DNA of 48,335 bases from JBDUDK01 sp040002995 (lineage in GTDB: Bacteria; Actinomycetota; Acidimicrobiia; Acidimicrobiales; Ilumatobacteraceae), in assembly GCA_040002995.1 (NCBI GenBank), contig JBDUDK010000140.1:1-48335 (forward strand), read 5' to 3'. The translations under genes were made by a program, and so were the position numbers. The notes under the pieces were generated by a model that worked only from the letters and a program-made list of their open reading frames with translations, made no database searches and was not told where the DNA came from. Positions 23,975 to 32,502 of this stretch are shown here, piece by piece. Numbering within the stretch: the first letter of the stretch is position 1; each line of letters opens with the position of its first letter.

Positions 23975-24535
23975 TCAGATCTTGCGACCGGTGGCCGCCG
24001 CCATCTGCTCGTGGATCGACGCGCCAGCGGGGGCGCTGAGGTCAACGCCGAACGGCATGCCGGGGCCGCGAAACGCGGCCGGAATGCCCTTGGCCTGTTC
24101 GAGGAAGATCGTCGACAGCTCGGCGTCAAGCTGGTCGAGCTGACCCGTGGCACAGGCGATGTCGAACGTGTGCAAGTAGTGATCAAACGCATGCATACCC
24201 ACCACGACACTTCCGGGCATGGTGCCTATCGGCAAGGTCATCATGCGCTCGAGCGCGCCGTCAGTCCGCCATGCCTTTCTCGCGGCGGCCGCGGTCGTCG
24301 TGTAAGCGCCGGCGGCGTCATTCCCCACGAGGTCGATGCCCGCACCCCGGGGCGGAGGCTCCTCGCCGAGCGCAAAGGCCTCGAACATCCGGTTCCCGCC
24401 GACGATGTGGTTCATCACGGCGCGCACGTCCCAGTCGGGACACGGTGTCGCGCTCATCATCTGCTCCGGCTTCACCCCCGCCACCACCTTGGCCGCGAGG
24501 TCCAAGGCGCGGCGGTGAAGTTCGAGTGCGTCCAT
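23975..24535 (-). CDS. TIGR03086-family DinB-like metal-binding protein
   Basis: A 186-residue four-helix DinB/MDMPI-type protein. PCPDWDVRAVMNHIVGGNRMFE near the start and VVVGMHAFDHYLHTFDIACATGQ in the second half carry the His residues for a metal ion; the family is common in mycothiol-using actinobacteria. Substrate is unknown. A possible -10 (TCTGAT) lies 6 bases upstream of the ATG, suggesting a leaderless mRNA. It heads a two-gene unit with the PPOX-like gene. Confidence 0.86.
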   Translation of the reverse strand: MDALELHRRALDLAAKVVAGVKPEQMMSATPCPDWDVRAVMNHIVGGNRMFEAFALGEEPPPRGAGIDLVGNDAAGAYTTTAAAARKAWRTDGALERMMTLPIGTMPGSVVVGMHAFDHYLHTFDIACATGQLDQLDAELSTIFLEQAKGIPAAFRGPGMPFGVDLSAPAGASIHEQMAAATGRKI

Positions 24536-24545
24536 GTGGTAATCA

Positions 24546-24571
24546 GATCACACCGCTCAACGATTGTGATC
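24546..24571. repeat. Inverted repeat GATCACA-N12-TGTGATC between divergent genes
   Basis: GATCACA (24546-24552) and TGTGATC (24565-24571) are perfect complements separated by 12 bases. They lie between the leftward TIGR03086 gene (start 24535) and the rightward small gene (start 24602). The left arm overlaps the proposed TIGR03086 -10. A regulator site or a small hairpin are both possible. Confidence 0.4.
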
Positions 24572-24601
24572 CCGCCGCAGACTCGGCTCCGAACACCGAC
24601 G

Positions 24602-24916
24602 ATGGCTTCGCTCACCGACCACGACTTCCTCGGCGCGGTGGCCGCCGGCGAGGAGCCAGAGGGCCACTTGTCGAACCTCCGCTACGCCTGGATCCTCACG
24701 AGCACGCACGACGTCGAGGAGGCGGAGCGTCTCGCGCTTGCGTCGGTCGACCGGCGGGCCAGCCGCTCGGGCGGCACCGCGCAGGCCGATCTGACGAGGG
24801 AATGGGTGAGGATCGTCGCCGATACCGTTCGCCTAAGTCCGGACGCGGCCGGCTTCGAAGAGTTCCTCTGGTCGAACCCCCAGCTTCTCGACCGCGATTT
24901 GACCGTCTCCGCCTAG
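24602..24916 (+). CDS. Conserved hypothetical protein, small helical family
   Basis: A 104-residue protein. The pattern TDHDFLGAVAAGE, HLSNLRYAWILTSTHDVEEAERL and ADLTREWVRIVAD resembles a family of small helical proteins in actinobacteria (H(x)RLAW...YH(x)T(x)AW type) with no known function. The ATG at 24602 starts exactly at the family beginning, so a longer open frame upstream is ignored. No ribosome binding site is clear. Confidence 0.6.
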   Translation: MASLTDHDFLGAVAAGEEPEGHLSNLRYAWILTSTHDVEEAERLALASVDRRASRSGGTAQADLTREWVRIVADTVRLSPDAAGFEEFLWSNPQLLDRDLTVSA

Positions 24917-25042
24917 CGCCGCCCGTTCAACCCAGCAATCCGGCCGCAAGGTGGCGGTATTCAGCCCAAACGAAAACGGCAGGACCGAGCGCCGCGGCCG
25001 TCCCAGACGTTTCGAGGATTCGTGCCTCGCAGGATGTGGCCG

Positions 25043-25726
25043 TCACGCCTTCGAAAACACCACGACGAACTCGAGGACTCCGTGGTCTTCGGTCTTCGCG
25101 AGGCTGTTGGTGGGATTTGGGATGTTCCAGTCCGCGAAGACAACGGGAATGGTCCCGTTCACCTCGATCTTGGCCCCGTTGCGACGGGCCGTGAGGGCGA
25201 CCGTGAGCGTTTTGGTGGTCCCCCTGAGCGTGAGGTCGGCCGTCACGTTCACCGTGATCTTCGCGAGGTTGGCCGGGACGGTTCCGAAGTCGGCCGGTTT
25301 GTCGATCTTCAGGGTCGCCGTCGGGAAGCTCGCGGTATCCATGATGCGCCCCTGGAACTGGCTATCGCGACGGCTCTCGTCGCTCGTCACCGACGTCATG
25401 TCCACTGCCAGTTGCCCGCTGACCAGCGAAGTCCCGGCGAGCGTGATCTCGCCCGTGACCTTGTTCGTGCGCCCCGCGGCCTCGGTGCTCTGACCGACCA
25501 GGACCTCGTTCACCCGGTAGCCGAAAACTGACTCCGACGTCGGCTGCCAGGTGCCGTCGATGGGGATCGCAGTGCCCGTCGCCGTTCCAGGGTCCGCGAG
25601 TGCAAGCTCGGACGGAGCGTCGGACTGAATGAAGTGGATGTAGATGAACGGTCCGGCGGTGAGCGCGAGGGCGGCGAGAAGAACCGCTCCCACGATCCAC
25701 TTCCAGATGCTCTTCGACTGTTTCAT
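25043..25726 (-). CDS. YceI family protein, membrane-anchored
   Basis: A 227-residue protein with one N-terminal membrane segment (about 9-30) and an extracytoplasmic YceI lipocalin-like barrel. IDGTWQPTSESVFGYRVNE, VTGEITLAGT, VDMTSVTSDESRRDSQF and VTADLTLRGTTKTL are family blocks. YceI proteins bind isoprenoid-type lipids; the ligand here is unknown. TATAAA 7 bases before the ATG suggests its own leaderless promoter, besides read-through from the lipoprotein gene 41 bases upstream. Confidence 0.92.
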   Translation of the reverse strand: MKQSKSIWKWIVGAVLLAALALTAGPFIYIHFIQSDAPSELALADPGTATGTAIPIDGTWQPTSESVFGYRVNEVLVGQSTEAAGRTNKVTGEITLAGTSLVSGQLAVDMTSVTSDESRRDSQFQGRIMDTASFPTATLKIDKPADFGTVPANLAKITVNVTADLTLRGTTKTLTVALTARRNGAKIEVNGTIPVVFADWNIPNPTNSLAKTEDHGVLEFVVVFSKA

Positions 25727-25767
25727 CGCGCCATTTATACGTCCGTCGTACCCAGCCGAGATTGCTC

Positions 25768-26097
25768 TCAGCTCCCTTGGGTGGTCGTGGTGACCGGGGT
25801 CGAGACGGTTGTCGCCGTCGTAGTGACCGGGGCGGCGGTCGCCGCCGTTGGCGTCGCGGTCGTCGCGGTCGTTGTGGAGGTCGCTTCCGCGGTCGTTGAA
25901 GTGGTCGCGACCGCGGTCGTTGTGGCGGTCGACGCGCTCGGGGCGCTGAGCAGCGTGGTCGTCTCGGTGGCTTGGGCCGCCATACAGCCGCCCAATGCCA
26001 TGAGGCTGGCGGCGCTGGCCGCACCGGCAACTCGGCGGGCACGGCGGGCGGCATGGCGACGCTTGCGGCGCACCCGGGTAGAAGGCTTCGTTTCCAT
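25768..26097 (-). CDS. Thr/Ala-rich putative lipoprotein
   Basis: A 109-residue protein with an Arg-rich start (RVRRKRRHAARRARR), a hydrophobic stretch and a lipobox-like ALGGC (Cys38). Almost the whole remainder is Thr, Ala, Val and Ser, without a folded domain. It lies between the response regulator and the YceI gene, all leftward, with gaps of 49 and 41 bases. The composition resembles the linkers of other lipoproteins in this window. It may be a cell-surface spacer; because of its low complexity the call is less certain. Confidence 0.5.
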   Translation of the reverse strand: METKPSTRVRRKRRHAARRARRVAGAASAASLMALGGCMAAQATETTTLLSAPSASTATTTAVATTSTTAEATSTTTATTATPTAATAAPVTTTATTVSTPVTTTTQGS

Positions 26098-26146
26098 GAA
26101 GCCATGCTGCGATCGTTAGCTCAGAACAGTCTGGGGAGCGCCTTGG

Positions 26147-26860
26147 TCATCCCGCCGTTTCCGTGCCAGGCGGAAGGCGGAGGCTGTAACCCACGCCTCG
26201 CACCGTGTGAATCAGAGGCGGGCCTTCGCCATCGAGCTTGTGGCGGAGGTAGCTGATGTAGGTCTCGAGCACGCTGGCGTTGCCGGCGAACGTGTAGTCC
26301 CACACCGCTTCCAAGATCTGGTCACGCGTGAGCACGCGACGGGCGTTGGCGAGCAGGTAGTGCAGCAGTTTGTACTCGGTGGGCGTGAGCTCGATCAGCT
26401 GTCCCGCCCGCCACACATCGCGGGTGTCCTCGTCGACGACGAGGTCGTGGTAGCTCAACTTGTGCTCGCCCGGGCCTGCACCACTCGCCCGCCGCAGCAC
26501 GGCCTTCACCCGCTCGATCAGCTCCTCGATGGAAAACGGCTTGGTGACGTAGTCGTCGACACCCAGCCGCAGGCCCTCGACCTTGTCGGCCGTCGTGTCG
26601 CGCGCGGTCAAGAAGATCACCGGCACTCGGGTCCCCGCGCCCTCGTTCTGTCGCAGCCGCCTGGCGACTGCGAACCCGTCGAGGTCGGGGAGCATCACGT
26701 CCAAAACGATGAGGTCGGGACGACGGCGCTCCACCGCAGCCAGGGCCTCGCGGCCCGACGCCGCGCGTTCCACTTCGAATCCGTTGAACCCGAGGCCCAT
26801 GGCCAGCAGTTCGGTGATGTGCTCCTCGTCATCGACCGCGAGAACGAACGGCTTGCTCAC
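26147..26860 (-). CDS. OmpR/PhoB-type response regulator
   Basis: A 237-residue two-component regulator. The receiver has the acidic pair LAVDDEEH (D10-D11), the phospho-acceptor D54 (LIVLDVMLPD) and Lys in VTKPFS. The C-terminal winged helix runs from ELTPTEYKLLHYLLANARRV to VRGVGYSLR. It starts at GTG 26860, 6 bases after a -10-like TAGCGT, so the mRNA is probably leaderless. The likely partner kinase (28157-29569) is on the other side of the dioxygenase gene on the opposite strand. It leads a unit with the Thr-rich lipoprotein and YceI. Confidence 0.93.
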   Translation of the reverse strand: MSKPFVLAVDDEEHITELLAMGLGFNGFEVERAASGREALAAVERRRPDLIVLDVMLPDLDGFAVARRLRQNEGAGTRVPVIFLTARDTTADKVEGLRLGVDDYVTKPFSIEELIERVKAVLRRASGAGPGEHKLSYHDLVVDEDTRDVWRAGQLIELTPTEYKLLHYLLANARRVLTRDQILEAVWDYTFAGNASVLETYISYLRHKLDGEGPPLIHTVRGVGYSLRLPPGTETAG

Positions 26861-26970
26861 GCCGACACGCTACGTCGCCCGGTCAGGCGGGCCCCCGTGT
26901 TGGCAACTTTCCAAGCTAACTCCAAGGTTCCGTGGAGACGAGGCGGAGTCATCCGCGTAAGCATGACGCC

Positions 26971-28134
26971 ATGCAACGAACTCTTCTCGCCCCCAAGTTC
27001 GAGCTCGTCGTCGTCGTGCCCAAAGAGCAGCGGGACCTCGATCAATCCGTCCGCCGCGCTCATCGCTATTTGACGGAACGCTTCGACAAGCCCTGGCAAT
27101 TGACCATCGCCGTCGCCGCGTCGTGCGACCGCCTCCTGGCCACCGCGTGTCGGGCGGTCGACGAGCTCGAAGACGCGGAAGCAGTCCCGGTGCCTATCCA
27201 CCTCGGTCGCAAGGCGCTTCGAGTTCAGTGGTCGACGAGCCCCGCCGACACCGTCGCGTTCGTCCAGCTCGCACCAGACAGTGATCTCGACGTCCTGCTC
27301 GCCCCTCTCACACCGCGAGCCGAGTCCGCGCCGGACGACGTACGGCTTTTGAACCGCCGCTCAGCCATGCTCGTCGTTGGCGGCGCGGGTCTCACCGCGT
27401 TGCTGGCCGCGTGCGGCAGCAGCAAGAGCGTCAGCTCGGCGACGGCCGCGGCGACGAACACGACGCCGACTACGGCAGCCACCACCACCAACACGACGCC
27501 GGTAACGAGCACCGCCAGCAGCGCGGCCACAGCGGCCGCAGCGACGCCGACTTCCGTCGTCCTGGCCCCGGATATGACGGAGGGCCCGTACTACCTCGAC
27601 TTGAACCTTGTGCGCTCCGACGTCACCGAAGACCGTGAAGGAGCCCCGCTCGCTCTCAACCTTTCCGTTGTCGACTTGAGCACCGGCGCCGCCATCAACG
27701 GCGCCGCGATCGACATCTGGCACTGCGATGCCAACGGTCTGTACTCAGGCTTCGTCTCCGCGAGCGCGTCGGCAAACTCCGGCGGGTCGACGAGCGATGA
27801 CGGCACGTTCCTGCGTGGCACGCAACTCACCGACGCGTCGGGGAAGGCGGCGTTCGCCACGATCTACCCGGGTTGGTACCAGGGCCGCACCGTCCACATC
27901 CACATCAAGGTGCACGTGAGCGGCAAGGTGATCCACGTCGGGCAGCTTTTCTTCGACGACACTCTCACCGATGCCGTCTACGCGGCCACAGCGCCGTACT
28001 CCTCGCGCTCGGCTCGAGGGACGCGCAACGCGGACGATTCGATCTATAGGGGCGGCGGCGATCAGTCGACGTTGGTCGTCGCCAAGAGCGCAAGCGGCTA
28101 CACGGCCACCATGACGATGGGCGTAAAAGGATGA
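26971..28134 (+). CDS. Chimeric protein: degenerate GT2-like domain, RR/lipobox signal, intradiol dioxygenase
   Basis: A 387-residue protein in one uninterrupted frame from ATG 26971. Residues about 9-118 resemble the start of a family 2 glycosyltransferase (ELVVVVP...RDLDQSVRRAHRYL, PWQLTIA.AASCDR, GRKALRVQWS, SDLDVLLAPL). The acidic DxD and Asn-Ala-Ser positions are lost, so it is unlikely to be active. An internal NRRSAMLVVGGAGLTALLAAC (128-148) then looks like a Tat-type lipoprotein signal, followed by a Thr-rich linker. Residues about 198-387 are an intradiol ring-cleavage dioxygenase domain with candidate iron ligands in GPYY, GLYSG and VHIHIKVH. Substrate is unknown. Confidence 0.8.
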   Translation: MQRTLLAPKFELVVVVPKEQRDLDQSVRRAHRYLTERFDKPWQLTIAVAASCDRLLATACRAVDELEDAEAVPVPIHLGRKALRVQWSTSPADTVAFVQLAPDSDLDVLLAPLTPRAESAPDDVRLLNRRSAMLVVGGAGLTALLAACGSSKSVSSATAAATNTTPTTAATTTNTTPVTSTASSAATAAAATPTSVVLAPDMTEGPYYLDLNLVRSDVTEDREGAPLALNLSVVDLSTGAAINGAAIDIWHCDANGLYSGFVSASASANSGGSTSDDGTFLRGTQLTDASGKAAFATIYPGWYQGRTVHIHIKVHVSGKVIHVGQLFFDDTLTDAVYAATAPYSSRSARGTRNADDSIYRGGGDQSTLVVAKSASGYTATMTMGVKG

Positions 28135-28156
28135 CGATTGAACACCCGAAGCGACC

Positions 28157-29569
28157 ATGACGCTGCGGGTCCGCCTCGTTGCCGCGCTCTCGCTCCTGTT
28201 GATCGTCGGCCTCGCGGTATTCGGCATCGGTACCTATAGCGCCTACTCCCGGGCGCAGTACCAACACCTCGACGACCAACTCAGGAGCTCGCAATCCGTG
28301 GTCGCCCGGCAGCTCATGGATAGCGCCGGGCTCGGGGGCGGCCCGGGGGACGGCGGTGGGAAAGGTGGAGATCAGTCACCGGATTCGCGACCGGTGATCG
28401 CCGCACCCGGAACCTATGCCGAGCTCCGCGACTCGACGGGTGCCGGGGCGGGCACGCCTATCCGCACGTCGTCGAACGGCGACCCCAAGATTCCCGAGGT
28501 ATTGCCCACATCGACGAAGCCGTTCACCGTCGGGTCGACGACCGGTTCGGGCGACTGGAGGGTGTATGCGAGTCCCGCACCCCACCCGGCCGAGGGCTAC
28601 ACCGTCGTGATCGCGGTCCCGACGAGCGAGGTCACGGCGTCGCTCCATCGGCTCGTCCTCATCGAGGGCATCGCGGGGCTCACGCTTCTCGTACTGCTCT
28701 CGACCGGCTCATGGCTCATCCTCCGTCGCGGACTCCGCCCGCTAGAGAACATGGCGACGTCGGCCCGTTCGATCAGTGCCGGCGACTTGTCCCAACGTGT
28801 AACCCCCGCCGACGGACGCAGCGAGGTCGGCCACCTCGGCCTCGCACTCAACACGATGCTCGGCGAGATCGAAGGTGCGTTCGCCGAGCGCGAGGAGACC
28901 GAACAACGGCTTCGCCAATTTCTCGCCGACGCCTCCCACGAGCTGCGCACGCCGCTCACGTCGATTCAGGGTTTCGCGGAGCTGTTCCGCCTCGGTGCCG
29001 ACAGCGAACACATCGACCAGATGGTGATATCGCGCCGGATCGAGGAGGAATCGGCGCGCATGAAGACGCTCGTCGAGGACCTTCTGCTTCTTGCCCGCCT
29101 CGATGAGACCCGGCCGTCGGAACGCAGTGCGGTCGATCTCGCCGTCCTCGCCGCCGACGCCTGCAGCGACGCCGTCGCCACCGAAGCCGACCGTTCGATC
29201 ATCCTCGAGGCACCCGAACCAGTCGTCGTGTCCGGTGATCGCGACCATCTACGCCAGGCGATCGCCAATCTCGTCACGAACGCGCTCAACCACACGCCGA
29301 GCGGCTCCCCTATTGAGGTGGGCGCCCATCTGACGAACGGCAACGCCACCATCGTCGTTCGTGACCACGGACCGGGTCTCGACCCTGAAGCGCTCGCCCA
29401 CGTGTTCGACCGTTTCTGGCAAGCCGACCGAGCACGGGTCGGCGCGGGTGCGGGCCTCGGCCTGTCGATCGTGGCCGGGATCGCCCACCAGCACGGCGGC
29501 ACCGCAATCGTGGCCAATCACCCCGACGGTGGTGCCGTCTTCACGGTTGAGATCCCTGTGCGGTCCTAG
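28157..29569 (+). CDS. Membrane sensor histidine kinase (HisKA/HATPase)
   Basis: A 470-residue kinase: membrane segment 1 at about 7-28, an extracytoplasmic region (about 30-165) with a Gly-rich loop, membrane segment 2 at about 168-188, HAMP to about 240, the H-box DASHELRTPL with phospho-acceptor His261, and an ATPase domain with NLVTNALNH, DHGPGL and GLGLSI. It starts 22 bases after the dioxygenase stop on the same strand. The OmpR-type regulator at 26147-26860 is the obvious partner. Its end overlaps the convergent sigma-linked gene by 29 bases. Confidence 0.93.
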   Translation: MTLRVRLVAALSLLLIVGLAVFGIGTYSAYSRAQYQHLDDQLRSSQSVVARQLMDSAGLGGGPGDGGGKGGDQSPDSRPVIAAPGTYAELRDSTGAGAGTPIRTSSNGDPKIPEVLPTSTKPFTVGSTTGSGDWRVYASPAPHPAEGYTVVIAVPTSEVTASLHRLVLIEGIAGLTLLVLLSTGSWLILRRGLRPLENMATSARSISAGDLSQRVTPADGRSEVGHLGLALNTMLGEIEGAFAEREETEQRLRQFLADASHELRTPLTSIQGFAELFRLGADSEHIDQMVISRRIEEESARMKTLVEDLLLLARLDETRPSERSAVDLAVLAADACSDAVATEADRSIILEAPEPVVVSGDRDHLRQAIANLVTNALNHTPSGSPIEVGAHLTNGNATIVVRDHGPGLDPEALAHVFDRFWQADRARVGAGAGLGLSIVAGIAHQHGGTAIVANHPDGGAVFTVEIPVRS

Positions 29570-30563
29570 AGCGCTGCTCCCACCAGCTCACCGCGGCGAC
29601 GGTGCGGCTGGCCAACTCCTTGCCGCTCGCATCGACGGCAACGATACGGCCGGGCGCCGAGGCCAGCGCGCCCTGCCGGTCAGGGGCCAGCGTGAGCTCG
29701 TAACGGCCATCGGCACCGATCGGTGTGTCGGCCGTGCTGCCGTCGGGATAGATGAGGCGGACGGTTACCGCCGTCGCGTCCTGCACGGCGCCGTAGACGC
29801 TGACGACCTTCGTCAGGTCGCCTTCACCCGACACCATTTCGAGGCCAATCGGGTCGACGTGACCGACCTCGGATGTGAACGCATCGGACACGTCGAGCGA
29901 CGCGACCAGGTTCCCGTCGCGGGTCGCCTCGATGCGCAGGCCTTGGCGGGCCGCGGCCGAGTCTGCTGCGTCGAGCTCGGCGATGTAGTAGCCGTCGGGC
30001 TGCATGGTGACGGCGAGACGACGACCGTCGCCGATCACTAACGCGACCGCGTCGGCATCAAGGTTCACGCGGCCGCCGACCACGACGGGCACGCCGGATG
30101 CACCCTCGGGCGTTCCGGGGATCGTGGCGTCGATCGGCGCCGGCGGCTGCGTCGATGGGCGGCAGACCGCACCATTCGGCTTGCCCGCGGTGGCGATCTC
30201 AGTGCAGACGCCACCACCGGGGAGGTCGGCGGCGTAAAGCACCGCGTCGCCGTCCACAGCAACCGAGCGGGCGTTGGCGACATCGGGGTTCAGGCGAAGG
30301 TCGGGGGGCATCCCTTCGTCGACCCCTCCGAGGCTTGCCTGCACGGCCGGCGGCGCCGCATCGCCGACGAGAACCTGAGCGGCCGCCGCACCACTTGCCG
30401 CCAACGCCACACCCGTGAGCACGACACCGGTGACGCGCCGGGCGCGATGCCGGCGGGCACCAGCGCTCCGCGTAACGAGATGGCGCTGCGCGGCCGGCTT
30501 GAGCTCGAGCCAGACGTCGCGCACGACGGCAGCCACGAGCACCTGATCTTGACCTTCGTTCAT
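29541..30563 (-). CDS. Single-pass membrane protein, probable partner of the ECF sigma factor
   Basis: A 340-residue protein: about 40 cytoplasmic residues with basic patches, one membrane segment (about 43-65) and a large external part with Ig/CNA-like repeats (PDGYYIAELDA, IGADGRYELTLA). The start overlaps the sigma gene stop as ATGA. This arrangement is that of anti-sigma factors, but no HxxxCxxC zinc motif is present in the short cytoplasmic part, so the role is inferred from position alone. Confidence 0.65.
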   Translation of the reverse strand: MNEGQDQVLVAAVVRDVWLELKPAAQRHLVTRSAGARRHRARRVTGVVLTGVALAASGAAAAQVLVGDAAPPAVQASLGGVDEGMPPDLRLNPDVANARSVAVDGDAVLYAADLPGGGVCTEIATAGKPNGAVCRPSTQPPAPIDATIPGTPEGASGVPVVVGGRVNLDADAVALVIGDGRRLAVTMQPDGYYIAELDAADSAAARQGLRIEATRDGNLVASLDVSDAFTSEVGHVDPIGLEMVSGEGDLTKVVSVYGAVQDATAVTVRLIYPDGSTADTPIGADGRYELTLAPDRQGALASAPGRIVAVDASGKELASRTVAAVSWWEQRSRTAQGSQP

Positions 30564-31114
30564 CGCGCTCCTCCCATCACCACTGCCAACCTCCGCATTC
30601 CTCGTGACACGCGCTGGCGCGCCGCGGTGACCGAGCAGCCCTGCCTGGTCGCGATCTCGTGATACGAGAGTTCATCCACGATTCGCCACCACACGCAGTC
30701 CCGAGTGGGCGCGGGAAGATCGTCGAGCGCGGCGTGCAGTTGCTCGCCCACCGCGAGGTCGAGCCGGCGCCACTCGTCTGGTGTCTCGGCCTCGGTCGGT
30801 AGCCGCATCCCGAGACGCTGTCGCGCCGAAACCTCCACCCGTTGGCGCCGGTAGTACCGCCGCAGAAGGTTGCGGGCAATCGCCCATACCCACGCCGACG
30901 CCGACGCGTCGTCCCTCCCCCGGTAGCGGTCGACACTGCACACCACCTGGGCGAACGTCTCGGCCATCAGGTCACGCGCGACGTCGGCATCAGCGACGCG
31001 GGCCCGCATCCATCGCAGCACGTCAGGCGCGAATTCCGTGTAGAGCGCGTCGAGCGCACCGACATCGGACGCTGACGCCACGAGCAACTCGTGCGGTCCC
31101 TGCTCCGAGGTCAT
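30560..31114 (-). CDS. ECF-type RNA polymerase sigma factor
   Basis: A 184-residue sigma-70-family protein with only regions 2 and 4. Region 2 is LYTEFAPDVLRWMRARVADADVA...ETFAQV followed by ASAWVWAIARNLLRRYYRR. Region 4 ends in ELSYHEIATRQGCSVTAARQRVSRGMRRL. ATG 31114 is preferred (GGTGGGA upstream); a GTG six codons earlier is open. It is coupled to the membrane protein gene by ATGA. Its target promoter was not recognised. Confidence 0.9.
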   Translation of the reverse strand: MTSEQGPHELLVASASDVGALDALYTEFAPDVLRWMRARVADADVARDLMAETFAQVVCSVDRYRGRDDASASAWVWAIARNLLRRYYRRQRVEVSARQRLGMRLPTEAETPDEWRRLDLAVGEQLHAALDDLPAPTRDCVWWRIVDELSYHEIATRQGCSVTAARQRVSRGMRRLAVVMGGAR

Positions 31115-31182
31115 GAGATTCCCACCACCCACAAGGTGCCACCTCGGACAAACGTGTGACAGGAAACTGGGAGAGTGGTGCG

Positions 31183-31965
31183 GTGATCCCGCTCAAGGAC
31201 TACAACCCGACGGTACGCCTGCCGTTCGTCACGATTCTGATCATCATGGCCTGCGCGGCGATTTACTTCATTGTCCAGCCCGTGGGTCAGGGGTTGTTCA
31301 CGCAACGCACCACGGACGCCCAGGTCAAAGAGATCGAGTGGGACTTGCGGAATGCCGCTATTCCTTGTGAGCTCACCGAAGGGCGGCCGTTGACGGTCGA
31401 GGAGGTGCGCGCCACCTTCGTCGACAACGACTCCACGGCGTGCACGGCGAACCCGGTCGGCCCGCGTTTTGCGACGCACAAGAACGTCTACCTGGCCGTG
31501 CTGTACTCGATGTTCCTGCACGGAAGTGTGCTGCACCTCCTGGGCAACATGCTCTTCCTGTGGGTGTTCGGCAACAACATCGAAGATCGGCTGCGGCCGC
31601 TCGGCTACGCCGCCTTCTACCTGCTGGGCGGTGCGGTGGCGACCGCGACCCATGTGCTCCTCAACCAGAATTCGACGGTTCCTCTCGTCGGCGCTTCGGG
31701 TGCGATAGCCGCAGTCATGGGCGCCTACATCGTTCTGTTCCCGAACGCAAAGATCCTCACGATCGTGCCGCTCTTCCTCGCCTTTCTCGCCCGCATACGG
31801 GCGAAGTGGGTGCTGGGCTTCTGGTTCATCGAACAGTTCTTCGTCAACCCCAACTCCGGGGTGGCGTGGGCCGCCCACGTCGGCGGGTTCGTCTTCGGTG
31901 CGATCGTCGCGTTCGCACTGCGCGCCCGCTTGCGGCCGCCCCGCCGCAGTGCCGCGATGGCTTGA
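31183..31965 (+). CDS. Rhomboid family intramembrane serine protease
   Basis: A membrane protease of about 260 residues. Catalytic Ser172 lies in GASGA and His232 in WAAHVGGF; LHGSVLHLLGNMLFLWVFGNNIED is the conserved HxxxxHxxxN helix. About six membrane segments are visible, with an unusually long loop (about 55 residues) after the first. Start GTG 31183 is chosen with GGAG 11 bases upstream; GTG 31156 is an alternative. It diverges from the sigma factor gene. Substrate is unknown. Confidence 0.92.
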   Translation: MIPLKDYNPTVRLPFVTILIIMACAAIYFIVQPVGQGLFTQRTTDAQVKEIEWDLRNAAIPCELTEGRPLTVEEVRATFVDNDSTACTANPVGPRFATHKNVYLAVLYSMFLHGSVLHLLGNMLFLWVFGNNIEDRLRPLGYAAFYLLGGAVATATHVLLNQNSTVPLVGASGAIAAVMGAYIVLFPNAKILTIVPLFLAFLARIRAKWVLGFWFIEQFFVNPNSGVAWAAHVGGFVFGAIVAFALRARLRPPRRSAAMA

Positions 31966-31999
31966 CCGCCGGGCCGAGTCGTTCGCCTACCCTCGCACC

Positions 32000-32497
32000 A
32001 TGGCCCTCAGCGATGAGCTCATCAACAAGGTCACCTGGAAGATCCCAACCGCGCTGGCGTTGATCGGATCTCGCTCGGGCGAGCAGCGCAATGCCATGAC
32101 CGCGAGTTGGATCACGCAGCTGTCGATGGAGCCGGTACTGATCGGTGTCGGCGTGGAAAATGACGCGGTCACCCACCGGCTTATTTCGGAGGGAGGCTCG
32201 TTCACGGTGAATCTCTGGGACTCTGGTGACACCCGCGTGTTCGTGAAGTTCTCGAAGCCCGCGGTCGACGACGGCACGACACTGAACGGACGAGCAGTGC
32301 GAGCGGCCACGACGGGTGCACCCGTGTTCGAGGAGGCGCTGGCATGGATGGATTGCGAGGTGCGCCACCGCCTCGACCTCGGGACGCATACGCTCTTCGT
32401 CGGTGAGGTCGTCGGTGCGGGCATTCAGAATGACGACGTACGACCGGCCTCGATGAGCGATACCCGGATGAAGTACGGCGGCGTCAAGCGCCACTGA
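32000..32497 (+). CDS. Flavin reductase-like FMN-binding protein
   Basis: A 165-residue flavin reductase-like split barrel. PTALALIGSRSGEQRNAMTASWITQLSMEPVLIGVGV and the following VTHRLISEGGSFTVNLW are the FMN-binding blocks of the family. It could reduce flavin for an oxygenase or act as an oxidoreductase itself; no partner oxygenase is adjacent. TACCCT lies 6 bases before the ATG and no Shine-Dalgarno is present, suggesting a leaderless mRNA (the possible -35 TTGACC is 20 bases further up). The VOC gene follows 5 bases after its stop. Confidence 0.88.
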   Translation: MALSDELINKVTWKIPTALALIGSRSGEQRNAMTASWITQLSMEPVLIGVGVENDAVTHRLISEGGSFTVNLWDSGDTRVFVKFSKPAVDDGTTLNGRAVRAATTGAPVFEEALAWMDCEVRHRLDLGTHTLFVGEVVGAGIQNDDVRPASMSDTRMKYGGVKRH

Positions 32498-32502
32498 CGA
32501 CG

